Shown one piece after another: positions 7,839 to 16,536 of a stretch of DNA of 64,000 nt (the stretch's first letter is position 1; each line of letters starts with the position of its first letter). A program made the position numbers and the translations under genes. The notes under the pieces were generated by a model, which had not been told where the DNA came from, did no database searches, and worked only from the letters and a program-made list of their open reading frames with translations. Source of the DNA: Rhodobacterales bacterium (GTDB taxonomy: Bacteria; Pseudomonadota; Alphaproteobacteria; Rhizobiales; Stappiaceae); NCBI GenBank assembly GCA_008107755.1, contig VIRH01000097.1:124001-188000 (forward strand), read 5' to 3'.

Positions 7839-10511
7839 CTACGCCCGTTTGCGCCATTCCTCGTCGCGTGCAAATTCGAACAATTCGTCGGAGGGCATGG
7901 GGGCGGCGAAGGCATAGCCTTGCAGAAAGTCGCAGCCCAGATCCCGCAGCATTGCGGCGTGGGTCATGGTTTCGACGCCCTCCGCGACCACCTTGATGCC
8001 CAGGGATTGTCCGATGTCGATGATGGAGCCGACGAGCCGTTTCTGGCTGTCGGAATGCACGATCGGCGTCACGAGTTGGCGATCGATCTTCAGCCGGGCC
8101 GGGCGCAGATGGATCAGGCTGACGATCGAGGCGTAGCCGGTTCCGAAATCATCGATCTCGATATCGATACCCAGATCCCTCAGAAGATCGAAGTTGCTGG
8201 CGATCGTGTCGTTCTTGTCGTCCAGGAAAATCGATTCCAGCAACTCGAAGGACAGCGAGCCGGGCTCGATGGTCAGCGTACTAAGGCTCTGCATCAGAGC
8301 CCCGTCATCAAGGCGTCCGGCGGAAACATTGACCGACAGCTTCGGAATGTCGATCCCCGCCGCACGCCAGCGCGTTTTCTGCCACAGCGACTGTTCCAGG
8401 ATAGCGTGATCGATGGCCGGTACGACATCGAGCTCCTCGGCGATCTTGAGGAAGGCGTCCGGCGTCAGAACGCCCTCATGCGGATGCGCCCAGCGGGCCA
8501 GCGCTTCCACCCCGACGATCTCGAGCGTACGTGCGTCGAACTGGGGCTGGAAATAGGGAAAGAACTCGTGACGCTCCAGCCCGGCCAGAATATCGTCAGC
8601 CATCTGCTTGTTGCGGATGATTTCCGCTTTCAGCGCGTCGGAGAAGAATTCGAAGCGGTTACGGCCGTTGCTCTTCGCCCGGTAGAGGGCAATATCCGCA
8701 TCGATCAGAAGGCGCCGTCCGTAGTCGGTCTGATTGCGATCGGCAATGGCGATGCCGATACTGACACCGCAACGGCACTGGTGGTTTTCGAACGGAACGG
8801 GCAGACGCATGTGCTCGATGATCCGCGACGCCTGCGCCGACAGGCGCTGCTCGTCCGCCGCCCCGGTGATGGCGATGACGAACTCGTCGCCGCCGACCCG
8901 GGCGACGATATCGTCTTCGCCGGCATTTTCCCGCAGCACTCTGGCCGCGTGCGACAGCATGAAATCGCCGGCAGCATGGCCGAGCGTGTCGTTGATCTGC
9001 TTGAAGCGGTCCAGATCGATGTGCAGCAATGCCGTCGGCTTGCGCCGGGACTGCCGGTCGAGCACATGCTGATCAAGGTAACGGCGGTTGGGTAGTTCCG
9101 TGAGGCTGTCGTGCAGGGAGTAATACTCCATCTGCGCCCGCGCTTCTTCCAGTTCGCGGTTTCTGACCTCCGTATTCTGTTTGGCGGTCATCAGACGCGT
9201 CTTGAGCTGGATATCGTCCGAAACGTCCCAGTTTACGCCGAGAATGTAGTTCTGGCCCCGAATGTTGTTGTGAACGGCGCCAATGGCACGGATCCAGCGG
9301 ATCGAGCCGTCGGAGGTCAGCACGCGAAAATCGGAATTGTACATCTCGCCCGATAGAATGGCAGTCGCGTATTCATCTTCCGCACGCTTCACATCCTCCG
9401 GATGCAGCGCGCCCGTCCAAACCTCATATGTCGAGACCTCCTGGCCGTCGGGAATGTCGTAGAGTTCGCGCATGCGGGTGTCCCAGCTGAGTTCACCCGT
9501 GTCCAGATTGACTTCCCAGATCCCGATCTTGGACGTGTCGAGGGCTATCCGCAGCCGCTGCGACAGCCGCTCCATCTCGGCCTGTCGCTTCGCCAGTTCC
9601 TCGAAATAGGCGCGCCGCTGGTCGAAAAGCTGACCTGCAATGTAGATCGGAATGATGATCAGGACGCCGCAAAGCATGACGAGAAGCCGGACGTGCCAGG
9701 CATTCGCCGGATTGTCCGGCCATCCCCCGCGCGGAATTGCGGCGATGCGCCAGCCGCCGGTTGGCAGGACGATATCGGACATCAGCGGCTCGCTCGCGAA
9801 GACCTCTTCCCGGCCAAAAAACGTGCTCCCGGAGGCGACGCCGTCCTGACCGGCGATTGCGATCTCGATCGGAAGATCGGGGTCGAGCAGCCCGCTGTCC
9901 CTGTAAAGCCGGTCGACATCGATCACGGCGGAAACAAGTCCCCACAGGCTCCGCGACCCGTCCGGCTGGTCGACGAAGACGGGAAACCTTCCAATGAAGC
10001 CCCGGCCCCCCTGAAGCAGGTTCAAAGGGCCGGCAAGGATCATCTGCCCGGTTTCGACCGCCCGCATGGCGGTCACGCCCATATTCTGGTTCTGCCGATA
10101 ATCGAGGCCGATTGCCTGCTCGTTGCCCTTGATGGGATAGACCATGCTGATCACGAGGTCTGGTGCAGCCGCAATGTTTCGAAGTTGCGAATGACCTCCG
10201 ATGAGATTTTTCGCGATGCGAGCAAACTGTTCACTGGCCATGTCCGGATGGGTCGCGACAACTGCCGCGAGGCCCCGCACGAGCTGCAGATTGCCGTTGA
10301 TGTTGCCTTCAAGCCGCGCCCGGATGACGCCCAGCTGTTCGGCGACGGCGGACCTGGCGTTCTGCCGCTGCACGGCTCGGTTCTGGAGTTCGGCGAAAAT
10401 TCCCGCGGCAATCGTCACGGATAACGCAATACCGACGGCGATCAGGCTGATTGTGCTTGGCCTGGACAGAATTTGGCTTTTCTTCAGCCGTGAGTAGAAA
10501 GATGTCGGCAT
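7839..10511 (-). CDS. CHASE-PAS-GGDEF-EAL c-di-GMP signalling protein
   Basis: Inner-membrane bifunctional c-di-GMP enzyme of about 890 residues. Order: a transmembrane helix near 20-40, a periplasmic CHASE ligand-binding domain (about 60-275), a second helix (about 285-305), a short coiled segment, a PAS domain with a WDVSDD-type PAC end (about 335-455), GGDEF (about 490-640) and EAL (about 660-885). VGGDEF and GVEALARW are intact, as is DDFGTGYAS, so both cyclase and phosphodiesterase activity are possible. The product-inhibition RxxD site before GGDEF is absent (GEDD instead). A GTG start 19 codons upstream at 10568 is an alternative. The signal sensed is unknown. Confidence 0.92.
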   Translation of the reverse strand: MPTSFYSRLKKSQILSRPSTISLIAVGIALSVTIAAGIFAELQNRAVQRQNARSAVAEQLGVIRARLEGNINGNLQLVRGLAAVVATHPDMASEQFARIAKNLIGGHSQLRNIAAAPDLVISMVYPIKGNEQAIGLDYRQNQNMGVTAMRAVETGQMILAGPLNLLQGGRGFIGRFPVFVDQPDGSRSLWGLVSAVIDVDRLYRDSGLLDPDLPIEIAIAGQDGVASGSTFFGREEVFASEPLMSDIVLPTGGWRIAAIPRGGWPDNPANAWHVRLLVMLCGVLIIIPIYIAGQLFDQRRAYFEELAKRQAEMERLSQRLRIALDTSKIGIWEVNLDTGELSWDTRMRELYDIPDGQEVSTYEVWTGALHPEDVKRAEDEYATAILSGEMYNSDFRVLTSDGSIRWIRAIGAVHNNIRGQNYILGVNWDVSDDIQLKTRLMTAKQNTEVRNRELEEARAQMEYYSLHDSLTELPNRRYLDQHVLDRQSRRKPTALLHIDLDRFKQINDTLGHAAGDFMLSHAARVLRENAGEDDIVARVGGDEFVIAITGAADEQRLSAQASRIIEHMRLPVPFENHQCRCGVSIGIAIADRNQTDYGRRLLIDADIALYRAKSNGRNRFEFFSDALKAEIIRNKQMADDILAGLERHEFFPYFQPQFDARTLEIVGVEALARWAHPHEGVLTPDAFLKIAEELDVVPAIDHAILEQSLWQKTRWRAAGIDIPKLSVNVSAGRLDDGALMQSLSTLTIEPGSLSFELLESIFLDDKNDTIASNFDLLRDLGIDIEIDDFGTGYASIVSLIHLRPARLKIDRQLVTPIVHSDSQKRLVGSIIDIGQSLGIKVVAEGVETMTHAAMLRDLGCDFLQGYAFAAPMPSDELFEFARDEEWRKRA

Positions 10512-10807
10512 TTCGGTCCGTGAAATCGCGAAATCCAAATTGCGAAAACCAAAAACTCCGGCTCGCACCTTGGTTCTTTCTACAATGTAAATCGAAACAA
10601 ATGCCTAAGATGAGCCATTCCCTCGCTTGAGTGGCCTTAAGCATTATTGAGAGCACCATCAGATCCGCCCCGGGCCTGGCCCCAGAGTTGTCCTCACCCG
10701 ATTGCCCAGAGGACGGAACACGATTTCGGTTGTGAGAAATCTTGCAAGGGCGCTGTTCTTGGACTTAGATCGAAGTCTTTACAAAAATGACGCTAGGGAG
10801 TGAGGCC

Positions 10808-11143
10808 ATGGCTGGGAAGTTTGAACTTTACAAGGACAATAAGGGCGAGTTCCGTTTCCGCCTCAAGGCAGGTAACGGCGAAATCATTCTCGCCAGTGAA
10901 GGCTACAAGCAGAAATCCAGCGCTGAAAACGGCATTGAGTCCGTGCGCAAGAACGCGCCCATGGACGAGCGCTACGAGCGCAAGGACTCGTCTTCCGGCA
11001 AACCGATGTTCAACCTGAAGGCCAGCAATGGCCAGGTCATCGGCACCAGCGAAACCTATTCCAGCCCGTCGTCCCGCGATAATGGCATCGAGTCGGTCAA
11101 GAAAAATGCACCGGATGCCAGGCTGGACGATCAGACCGCCTGA
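10808..11143 (+). CDS. YegP-like DUF1508 protein (two tandem repeats)
   Basis: A 111-residue protein made of two DUF1508 repeats, as in E. coli YegP. Each has the pattern F-x-L-K-A-x-N-G-(E/Q)-(I/V)-I followed by a Ser-rich turn and NGIES. The repeats span about residues 3-50 and 53-105. The start at ATG 10808 is preceded by GGGAGTGAGG. Function is not established for the family; homologues are small, abundant and often stress-associated. It lies alone after a 296-base intergenic stretch in which I see no convincing promoter or RNA gene. Confidence 0.85.
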   Translation: MAGKFELYKDNKGEFRFRLKAGNGEIILASEGYKQKSSAENGIESVRKNAPMDERYERKDSSSGKPMFNLKASNGQVIGTSETYSSPSSRDNGIESVKKNAPDARLDDQTA

Positions 11144-11193
11144 CCCGGCAGACCGCCCACCCTTTCGCTCCTGTCCCGCAACTGCAAGCGGAC

Positions 11194-11210
11194 GCCGCCT
11201 TTCAGGCGGC
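11194..11210 (-). terminator. Hairpin at the end of the DapA-family gene
   Basis: GCCGCC and GGCGGC pair across a five-base loop and overlap the stop codon of the minus-strand lyase gene. No clear T-run follows, so this may be a 3-prime end stabiliser or a weak terminator between the two convergent genes. Confidence 0.4.
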
Positions 11211-12155
11211 AGCAGCCACGCTGCTGATCCGAGCGCGCATGCGCTCCGCACCCTCGACAATCTGGTCGAGGATGGCATCGATCGCCCAGTGGCGTTCGGG
11301 CAGGTCGTAGGGTACGGCCCTGGAATGGTCTGAGGCGAAGGTGCCGATGCGTTTGTGGAAGCGCTTGGCGAGCTTCGGATAGCCGAAGGCTTCGCTCAGG
11401 GCGGACAGCACCAGGAAGGTATCCAGCTCGCGCGCAAGCTCGGGTGATGCTTCCCCATGGTCGAGCAGCCAGCGATAAAGGTCCGGATGGAAGTTGTTCA
11501 TGACGCCGGAAAACCCGCGTCCGCCGGCCTTGATAACGTCCCAGGCCGTCGCAGCGTTGGCGTTGTTGATGACAAGGGGCGTCTCCCGGGTCAGCTCAAG
11601 CCGACGCTTGACGGTGTCCAGGTCGCAGGCGACATCCTTCAGGAAGCGGAACCGGCCGCTCTCCGCGCACCATGACAATTCCTCGTCCGTCAGCAGGCGG
11701 CGATAGGGCGCCGGGCACTCGTAGAGGCCAAGCGGCATGTCCTGCGGCAGCGCGGACATGACGTCCTTCATACGCGCCAACCACGTGCCTGCGGGTTCAT
11801 CCGCCGCTGAAAACCGGTTGGTGACGAACACCAGGGCGTCGATGCCCGTTCCAGCAACTGCCGCCAGCTCCGCCTTCTGGTCGTCCACGCTGTCGGAAAT
11901 GTGACCCGAAGCCACCACGGGCACCCGGCCGTTCACATGCTCGACGGTGAAGCGCGCAAGGTCCCTGCGCTCCTCGAGCGAGAGAAACTGCATTTCCGAT
12001 GACTGACAGACGGCAAAGAGGCCGTTTGCGCCCATGCGGATATACCAGTCGAGGAGGCGACCGTAGCCTTCCCAGTCGATGCGGTTCTGCGCATCGAAAG
12101 GCGTCAGGACCACGGGGAAGATACCGGAAAACGAATGTTGCATGTACTTTTCCAT
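11202..12155 (-). CDS. Dihydrodipicolinate synthase / N-acetylneuraminate lyase family protein
   Basis: A 317-residue class I aldolase-type TIM barrel of the DapA/NanA family. The Schiff-base lysine is Lys173 in FLKDVAC and the catalytic tyrosine is Tyr145 in LYECPAPYRR. The usual substrate-binding GTTGE-type motif is replaced by QSSE (51-54), arguing against true DapA activity. The gene is last in a dctP-dctQ-dctM operon, nine bases after dctM, so it probably cleaves or dehydrates a 2-oxo acid derived from the imported solute. Candidates are sugar-acid, sialic-acid-like or hydroxyproline-type intermediates; the sequence does not decide. Regulation is probably through the GntR operator upstream of dctP. 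Confidence 0.85.
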   Translation of the reverse strand: MEKYMQHSFSGIFPVVLTPFDAQNRIDWEGYGRLLDWYIRMGANGLFAVCQSSEMQFLSLEERRDLARFTVEHVNGRVPVVASGHISDSVDDQKAELAAVAGTGIDALVFVTNRFSAADEPAGTWLARMKDVMSALPQDMPLGLYECPAPYRRLLTDEELSWCAESGRFRFLKDVACDLDTVKRRLELTRETPLVINNANAATAWDVIKAGGRGFSGVMNNFHPDLYRWLLDHGEASPELARELDTFLVLSALSEAFGYPKLAKRFHKRIGTFASDHSRAVPYDLPERHWAIDAILDQIVEGAERMRARISSVAAAA

Positions 12156-12163
12156 GAAGAGGC

Positions 12164-13459
12164 TCAGCCCGCGTAGCCCATCAGTTCAGGTAGCCACAAG
12201 GTGATGCCCGGGACGAGGATGAGGAGGAGGAGAGCAAGAACCAGAACACCGAGAAACAGCCAGATTTCCCGGATGATTTCCGTGAGGGGAATTCCCGTCA
12301 CCGCATTGATGACGAAAAGCAGGATTCCATAGGGCGGCGTGATCAGCCCGATCATGCAGTTGACGATCGCCACGACGCCGAAATGAACCAGATCGATGCC
12401 GAGTTCGCGGCATGCCGGCACGAACAGCGGGATGATCACGAGGATGATGGTCGAGGCATCGAGCACGCATCCCAGAAGCAGGATCAGAATGTTGACGCCC
12501 AGCAGGAAGACGAGCGGATGGACATCCAGCCCGACCAGGGCACTGGCCACCTGGTTGGGGATGTTCTCCGAGGCGACGATGTAGTTGAGGATCAGCGCAC
12601 CGCCGATGACCAGCCCCACGGCCGCGGAAGAGCGGGCACTGGAGACAAGGATTTCATAAAAGGTGCTGAAGCTGAGGGACCGATAGAAGACAGCGGCGAG
12701 GATCAGCGCATAAAGCGCGGCCACGGCGGCAGCTTCCGTCGGCGTCGTCACGCCGCCGTAGATGCCGTAAAGCAGAATGGCCGGCATCATGAGGGCCGGG
12801 AAGGCCCTGAAGGTCACCTTCGGGAAGTCCTTGAGTGGCACCGGCTCCTCGACGGCAAATCCGCGCCGGTGCGAGATCCAGAAATTCATCCCCATCAGGA
12901 CCATGCCCATCAGAAGGCCCGGAAGGATGCCGCCCAGGAAAAGGTATCCGATGGAGGTCCCGGAGACGAGTGCATACAGCACCATCGGGATGGACGGGGG
13001 AATGATTGGACCAATGGTCGCCGAGGCGGCGGTGATCGCGGCCGCGTAGCCGCGCGTGTAGTGGCCGGACTTGGTCATCATGCCGATGATGATCTTGCCG
13101 ACGCCCGCCGCGTCTGCGACGGCGGAGCCGGACATGCCGGAAAAGACCAGAGATGCCAGCACGTTGACATGGCCGAGCCCGCCCTTGAAGCGGCCCACCA
13201 GCGCGATGCAGAACTGCAGGAGCCTGTCGGAGACCGTGCCTGCGTTCATGATGTTCGCGGCAACGATGAAAAGCGGCACGGCCAGCAGGATGAAACTCTG
13301 GTAGAGGCCGTCCATCAGGATCTTGCCGGAGAGACCGATGCTCGTGCCGTCGGCCAGGAGATAGACGAAGGATCCGACAAGGATGGCGTGGGCAATGGGC
13401 GCACCCATGCCGGCCAGCACGAAGAGGACCGTCAGGCAAAGAAGGAATTCGAAGGTCAT
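12164..13459 (-). CDS. TRAP transporter large permease (DctM)
   Basis: Large membrane subunit of a tripartite ATP-independent periplasmic transporter, driving solute uptake with a sodium or proton gradient. It has 431 residues and about 12-13 hydrophobic helices. DctM family features include GMSGSAVADAAGVG, the IIPPSIPMVLYALVSG stretch and GLITPPYGI near the C-terminus. The start codon overlaps the stop of the small permease by four bases, as usual in dctQM pairs. Confidence 0.94.
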   Translation of the reverse strand: MTFEFLLCLTVLFVLAGMGAPIAHAILVGSFVYLLADGTSIGLSGKILMDGLYQSFILLAVPLFIVAANIMNAGTVSDRLLQFCIALVGRFKGGLGHVNVLASLVFSGMSGSAVADAAGVGKIIIGMMTKSGHYTRGYAAAITAASATIGPIIPPSIPMVLYALVSGTSIGYLFLGGILPGLLMGMVLMGMNFWISHRRGFAVEEPVPLKDFPKVTFRAFPALMMPAILLYGIYGGVTTPTEAAAVAALYALILAAVFYRSLSFSTFYEILVSSARSSAAVGLVIGGALILNYIVASENIPNQVASALVGLDVHPLVFLLGVNILILLLGCVLDASTIILVIIPLFVPACRELGIDLVHFGVVAIVNCMIGLITPPYGILLFVINAVTGIPLTEIIREIWLFLGVLVLALLLLILVPGITLWLPELMGYAG

Positions 13460-14022
13460 TCGTTACCGCCCGCTCCGTCCGGTGTTGTCGCAGCTTTTGG
13501 TTCCCGTCCGCGAATGGCCTGAACGGCCAGCCACAGAGACCGAAGTCCCACGGCCACGAGGAAGACGAAATAGATCATGTAGACGTCACGCATGCGGATC
13601 CAGTCGCCGAAGAGATCGCTGAGGGTGGCGGTCTGCTTGATACGCAGGATGGCGAAACGTCCCCAGGTTGGTTCGATGGAGGCGAGCAGCCCGATGCCGA
13701 CAGCAAGTCCGGTGATCACCAGGAAGATCCTGGCGACCGGTCGCGGCACGCTTTCGGAAAGAATGTCGAAGGTCACGTGATCCTGCCGACGGACGATGAA
13801 TGCGTTGCCCCAGAAAATCAGCCACACCCACAGGGCGAGGCAGAATTCCAGTGTCCAGCCGAAATGATCAGGATTGAGGAAGGGCAGCACCGCCACGAGA
13901 CCGTCCAGCCGCGCACCGTAGCGGATGGCGACCTGCACGATGAAGGTCGCGAATATAAGGAACATGAAAAGGGCGGCCACTGCTTCGCTCAGACGGCGCA
14001 GCATGCGGAGAATATCGGTCAT
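13456..14022 (-). CDS. TRAP transporter small permease (DctQ)
   Basis: Four-helix small membrane subunit of the TRAP system, 188 residues. It pairs with DctM and is needed for transport. Hydrophobic helices lie about at 12-32, 50-75, 92-115 and 140-160, with the typical WTLEFCLALWVWLIFWGNA segment and the charged RRQDHVTFD turn. It overlaps dctM and is separated from dctP by 79 bases holding a strong hairpin. Confidence 0.9.
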   Translation of the reverse strand: MTDILRMLRRLSEAVAALFMFLIFATFIVQVAIRYGARLDGLVAVLPFLNPDHFGWTLEFCLALWVWLIFWGNAFIVRRQDHVTFDILSESVPRPVARIFLVITGLAVGIGLLASIEPTWGRFAILRIKQTATLSDLFGDWIRMRDVYMIYFVFLVAVGLRSLWLAVQAIRGREPKAATTPDGAGGNE

Positions 14023-14056
14023 GTCTCGGTCTCTTCGCTCGCACCCCTGCCGGGAC

Positions 14057-14086
14057 GTGCAAGGGACGGTTCACCGCCCCTTGCAC
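14057..14086 (-). promoter_or_regulatory. Intercistronic hairpin between dctP and dctQ
   Basis: GTGCAAGGG pairs with CCCTTGCAC around an inner CGG-TTCA-CCG stem, with a single A-C mismatch between them. It begins 16 bases after the dctP stop. Such hairpins commonly protect the upstream message, giving more binding protein than permease. That role is inferred. Confidence 0.6.
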
Positions 14087-14101
14087 CGGTCGGGAAGGGC
14101 C

Positions 14102-15109
14102 TTACTTGGCCAGTTCGTTAATGCGGTCGAGCGCACCATCGGGCCAGGAGGCGGCAAGGTCGGACTCCAGATAGGCCTTCTGCACATGAGAGCGGAAGGC
14201 TTCGAGATCCGGCTCATAAAGTTCCAGACCCTGCTCTTCCAGGAACGCGACGAGCTCTTCTTCCTTCTTGAGCTGGGCCTCCCGCGCGGATTCAGCAGCA
14301 TCGACGGCTGCCTTTTCGACGGCCTTCTGTTGCTCTTCGCTCAGCTCGTCCCAGACCGCCTTGGAGAAGGCGATATAGTTGAGGTCGACGAGATGCTGCG
14401 TCAGCGCGACCTGCTTGGTCACTTCATAGAACTTGGCATCGACCACTGTCGGCAGCGGATTGTCCTGCCCGTCGACGGAACCGGTCTGCAGCGCGGTATA
14501 GACTTCGGTAAAGGCCATCGGCGTCGGGTTCGCACCAAGGGCACGGCCGAGGAACTGCCACGCGTCGGTGCCCGGCATGCGCAGGTTCACGCCTGCCAGA
14601 TCTTCCGGCGTCTTGACGTCTTTTTCCGAACGCGGGAAGCGCAGGTTCACGTGACGCTTGCCGAGATACATGACCGCGAGAAGCTTGACGCCGAGTTCAT
14701 CCTCGACCTTCTGCTTGAACGGATCCATGACGGCATCGTTGAAGACCGCCACCTGATGCTCGGCGCTCTGGTGCACATATCCGGCTGTGAAGATCGAGAA
14801 TTCCGGGAAGAACGTCGCCAGCTCCTGCGCGGAGGCAATGGACATTTCCAGATCGCCAGTGGCGATCGACTCCAGCTCGGAGCCCTGTGCGATCAGGGAC
14901 GCATTGTAATGCGGCTCGTAAATGGCGAATTCGGACACTTCCGGTCCGAAGACTTCCGCGAGCGCGACGCTGCGCTGGTCGGTTTCGGAGGCGGGTGTGG
15001 ACATGCGCAGCTTGACCTTGTCCTGCGCGAGGGCGATGCCCGAAGCGCTGGAGATCATGCAGCTCAGTGCCAGCGCACCTACGGAAAATCCGCGGCGGGT
15101 GAGTTTCAT
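14102..15109 (-). CDS. TRAP transporter substrate-binding protein (DctP)
   Basis: Periplasmic solute receptor of 335 residues. The N-terminus MKLTRRGFSVGALAL carries a twin-arginine-like RRGF motif and a signal peptide ending near IALAQ. DctP family features follow: VKLRMSTPASET at the mature start, LEMSIASAQELATFFPEF, LRFPRSEKDVKTPEDLAGVNLRM and a GSVDGQDNPLPTV region (the usual position of G-x-x-D-G-x-E/D-N-P). The solute is most likely a carboxylate, since most TRAP receptors bind carboxylates through an arginine. It is the first gene of the operon and divergent from the GntR regulator. Confidence 0.93.
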   Translation of the reverse strand: MKLTRRGFSVGALALSCMISSASGIALAQDKVKLRMSTPASETDQRSVALAEVFGPEVSEFAIYEPHYNASLIAQGSELESIATGDLEMSIASAQELATFFPEFSIFTAGYVHQSAEHQVAVFNDAVMDPFKQKVEDELGVKLLAVMYLGKRHVNLRFPRSEKDVKTPEDLAGVNLRMPGTDAWQFLGRALGANPTPMAFTEVYTALQTGSVDGQDNPLPTVVDAKFYEVTKQVALTQHLVDLNYIAFSKAVWDELSEEQQKAVEKAAVDAAESAREAQLKKEEELVAFLEEQGLELYEPDLEAFRSHVQKAYLESDLAASWPDGALDRINELAK

Positions 15110-15193
15110 CTTGATTTCCTCCCAATATGGTTCTTTGGCATCGCACCGCGCCGCAAACTATGGCTCCGGACGTTGCTCAGCCTAGACATCCAC

Positions 15194-15216
15194 CTAACAT
15201 GTCAGTAAGATGTTAG
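15194..15216. promoter_or_regulatory. Perfect inverted repeat, likely GntR operator
   Basis: CTAACAT and ATGTTAG are exact inverse copies separated by nine bases. They lie between the divergent dctP and GntR-family genes, 21 bases before the regulator ATG. FCD-type GntR dimers usually bind such short palindromes. The position would let one dimer control both directions. Confidence 0.65.
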
Positions 15217-15236
15217 CAACTTTTTTTGGAGTCAGC

Positions 15237-15974
15237 ATGATAGAACCTAGGCCACCCCAGGCGGCCGGGCAACCGGCCCCCGTCCGAGAGGAACGTGCGT
15301 CCGGAAACGGATCCCTGCGCCGGCTGGCCTATGAAAAGATCGAGGATCTGCTGAACACCGGCGGCCTTCGGCCCGGGCATCTGATCACCCAGCGCGAGCT
15401 TGTCGGAATGACAGGCGCAACGCTCGGCTCCATTCGCGAAGCGGTGCCGCGCTTCGAGGCGGAAGGGTTGCTGGTCACGGTACCGAAAAAGGGGCTGATG
15501 GTGCCGAGCCTCGACGTGAAATTCGTGCGTGAGGCGTATCAGGTACGCCGGATGATCGAGCTGACCGCCGTGCCGGACATGATCCGTCAGCTCGACGACC
15601 GCACGATCGACAATCTGATCGACCGACAGAAGCTGCTGGAAGCCGAATTGAAGGCGTCCGGCTCATCCGCCTCACCGGACCTGCTGGACAGGATCCAGCG
15701 CGAGGACTGGGAGATGCACGCAGCCTTCGTTCGCACCATGTCCAACTCGCTGATGGACAACATCTACCGGGTTACGGCCATCAAGATCCGCATGGTTGCG
15801 CAGCAGCGGCTGAAGGTGACGGGCCGCAATGCGGGGCGCATCTTCGGCGAACATTACGAGATCCTGAAACCGCTTGCCGCCCGCGATCTGGCAAGAACCC
15901 GGACCGCCCTGACCCGGCACATCGACAATTCGCTTCACATCGCGCTCGGTGGTCAGGTCGCACCCAACGAATAG
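15237..15974 (+). CDS. GntR-family transcriptional regulator, FCD domain
   Basis: A 245-residue regulator. The N-terminal winged helix-turn-helix (about 22-90) includes YEKIEDLLNTGGLRPG, TQRELVGMTGATLGSIREAVPRFEAEGLL and a wing ending VPKKGLMV. The FCD ligand-binding domain (about 95-235) is helical and has the family's Arg/His-type metal or ligand positions (RRMIELTAV, MHAAFVRTM, HYEILKPLAARD). The ATG at 15237 has GGAG seven bases upstream. An ATG at 15210 lies inside the inverted repeat and is unlikely to be used. It probably represses the divergent TRAP-lyase operon until an organic acid binds. Confidence 0.9.
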   Translation: MIEPRPPQAAGQPAPVREERASGNGSLRRLAYEKIEDLLNTGGLRPGHLITQRELVGMTGATLGSIREAVPRFEAEGLLVTVPKKGLMVPSLDVKFVREAYQVRRMIELTAVPDMIRQLDDRTIDNLIDRQKLLEAELKASGSSASPDLLDRIQREDWEMHAAFVRTMSNSLMDNIYRVTAIKIRMVAQQRLKVTGRNAGRIFGEHYEILKPLAARDLARTRTALTRHIDNSLHIALGGQVAPNE

Positions 15975-15989
15975 TGCCGCCGAGACGCG

Positions 15990-16520
15990 TCAGCTTCCAA
16001 GCGTTTCAATGAAATCGGCGAGATGCCCCATCGCGAACGCGAGCACCGCTTCGTCGGTCAGCAGACCGTCGGTGACCTTCGCGTTCGATGATGGAATGAC
16101 GATTTCCTGACAGGCATAAACCTCGGCCAGCATGCCGTTCAGAATGTATTTCAGGTGCGCCTGCGCCCGAACGCCGCCCAGCGCGCCGCCGGAAACGGTC
16201 ACGATGAAGCAGGGCTTCCCCTTGAAGACAGAGGCATAGGCGGGCCGGGATGCCCAGTCGATGGCGTTTTTCAAGAGGCCGGGAACGCTGTAATTATATT
16301 CCGGGGTCACGAAGACGACGCCGTCGGCACCAGCCACCTGGTCGATGAAGTGACTGACATCCGCGTCATCGGTCACATCCGCGTTGTAATGGGGCAGTTT
16401 TCCCGGGTCGGCGACCTCGCAGGCAACGCCCTCCGGCACCCGCTCGATGAGCGCGCGGATCGTCGCGCGGGAGGACGAGGCCCGGCGAAGGCTGCCGGGA
16501 ATGAAAAGCAGTCGGGTCAT
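15990..16520 (-). CDS. NADPH-dependent FMN reductase family protein
   Basis: A flavodoxin-like protein of 176 residues. MTRLLFIPGSLRRASSSRA at the N-terminus matches the FMN phosphate-binding loop G-S-L-R-x-x-S. FVTPEYNYSVPGLLKNAIDWAS (about 77-98) is the family signature. TVSGGALGGVRAQAHL follows. Such enzymes (SsuE, chromate or azoreductase-like) supply reduced flavin to a monooxygenase or reduce quinones. The ATG at 16520 has GGAG nine bases upstream. It is the last gene of the second TRAP operon, 16 bases past dctM. It may serve the aromatic-acid cluster, though no flavin monooxygenase is seen here. Confidence 0.88.
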   Translation of the reverse strand: MTRLLFIPGSLRRASSSRATIRALIERVPEGVACEVADPGKLPHYNADVTDDADVSHFIDQVAGADGVVFVTPEYNYSVPGLLKNAIDWASRPAYASVFKGKPCFIVTVSGGALGGVRAQAHLKYILNGMLAEVYACQEIVIPSSNAKVTDGLLTDEAVLAFAMGHLADFIETLGS

Positions 16521-16536
16521 CACTTTGACTCCGTAA

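Noticed and set aside
10710..10745. GGAAC that might be an EcfG-type -35
   Set aside because: No CGTT-like -10 lies at 16-17 bases, so the general-stress promoter pattern is incomplete.
12383..13522. A 379-codon plus-strand frame
   Set aside because: Antisense to dctM/dctQ, whose motifs and overlaps are clear; the frame is rich in His, Asp and Arg as expected for a shadow of a membrane protein gene.
13925..15208. A 427-codon plus-strand frame
   Set aside because: Runs antisense through dctQ and dctP and across their intergenic hairpin; no domain is visible.
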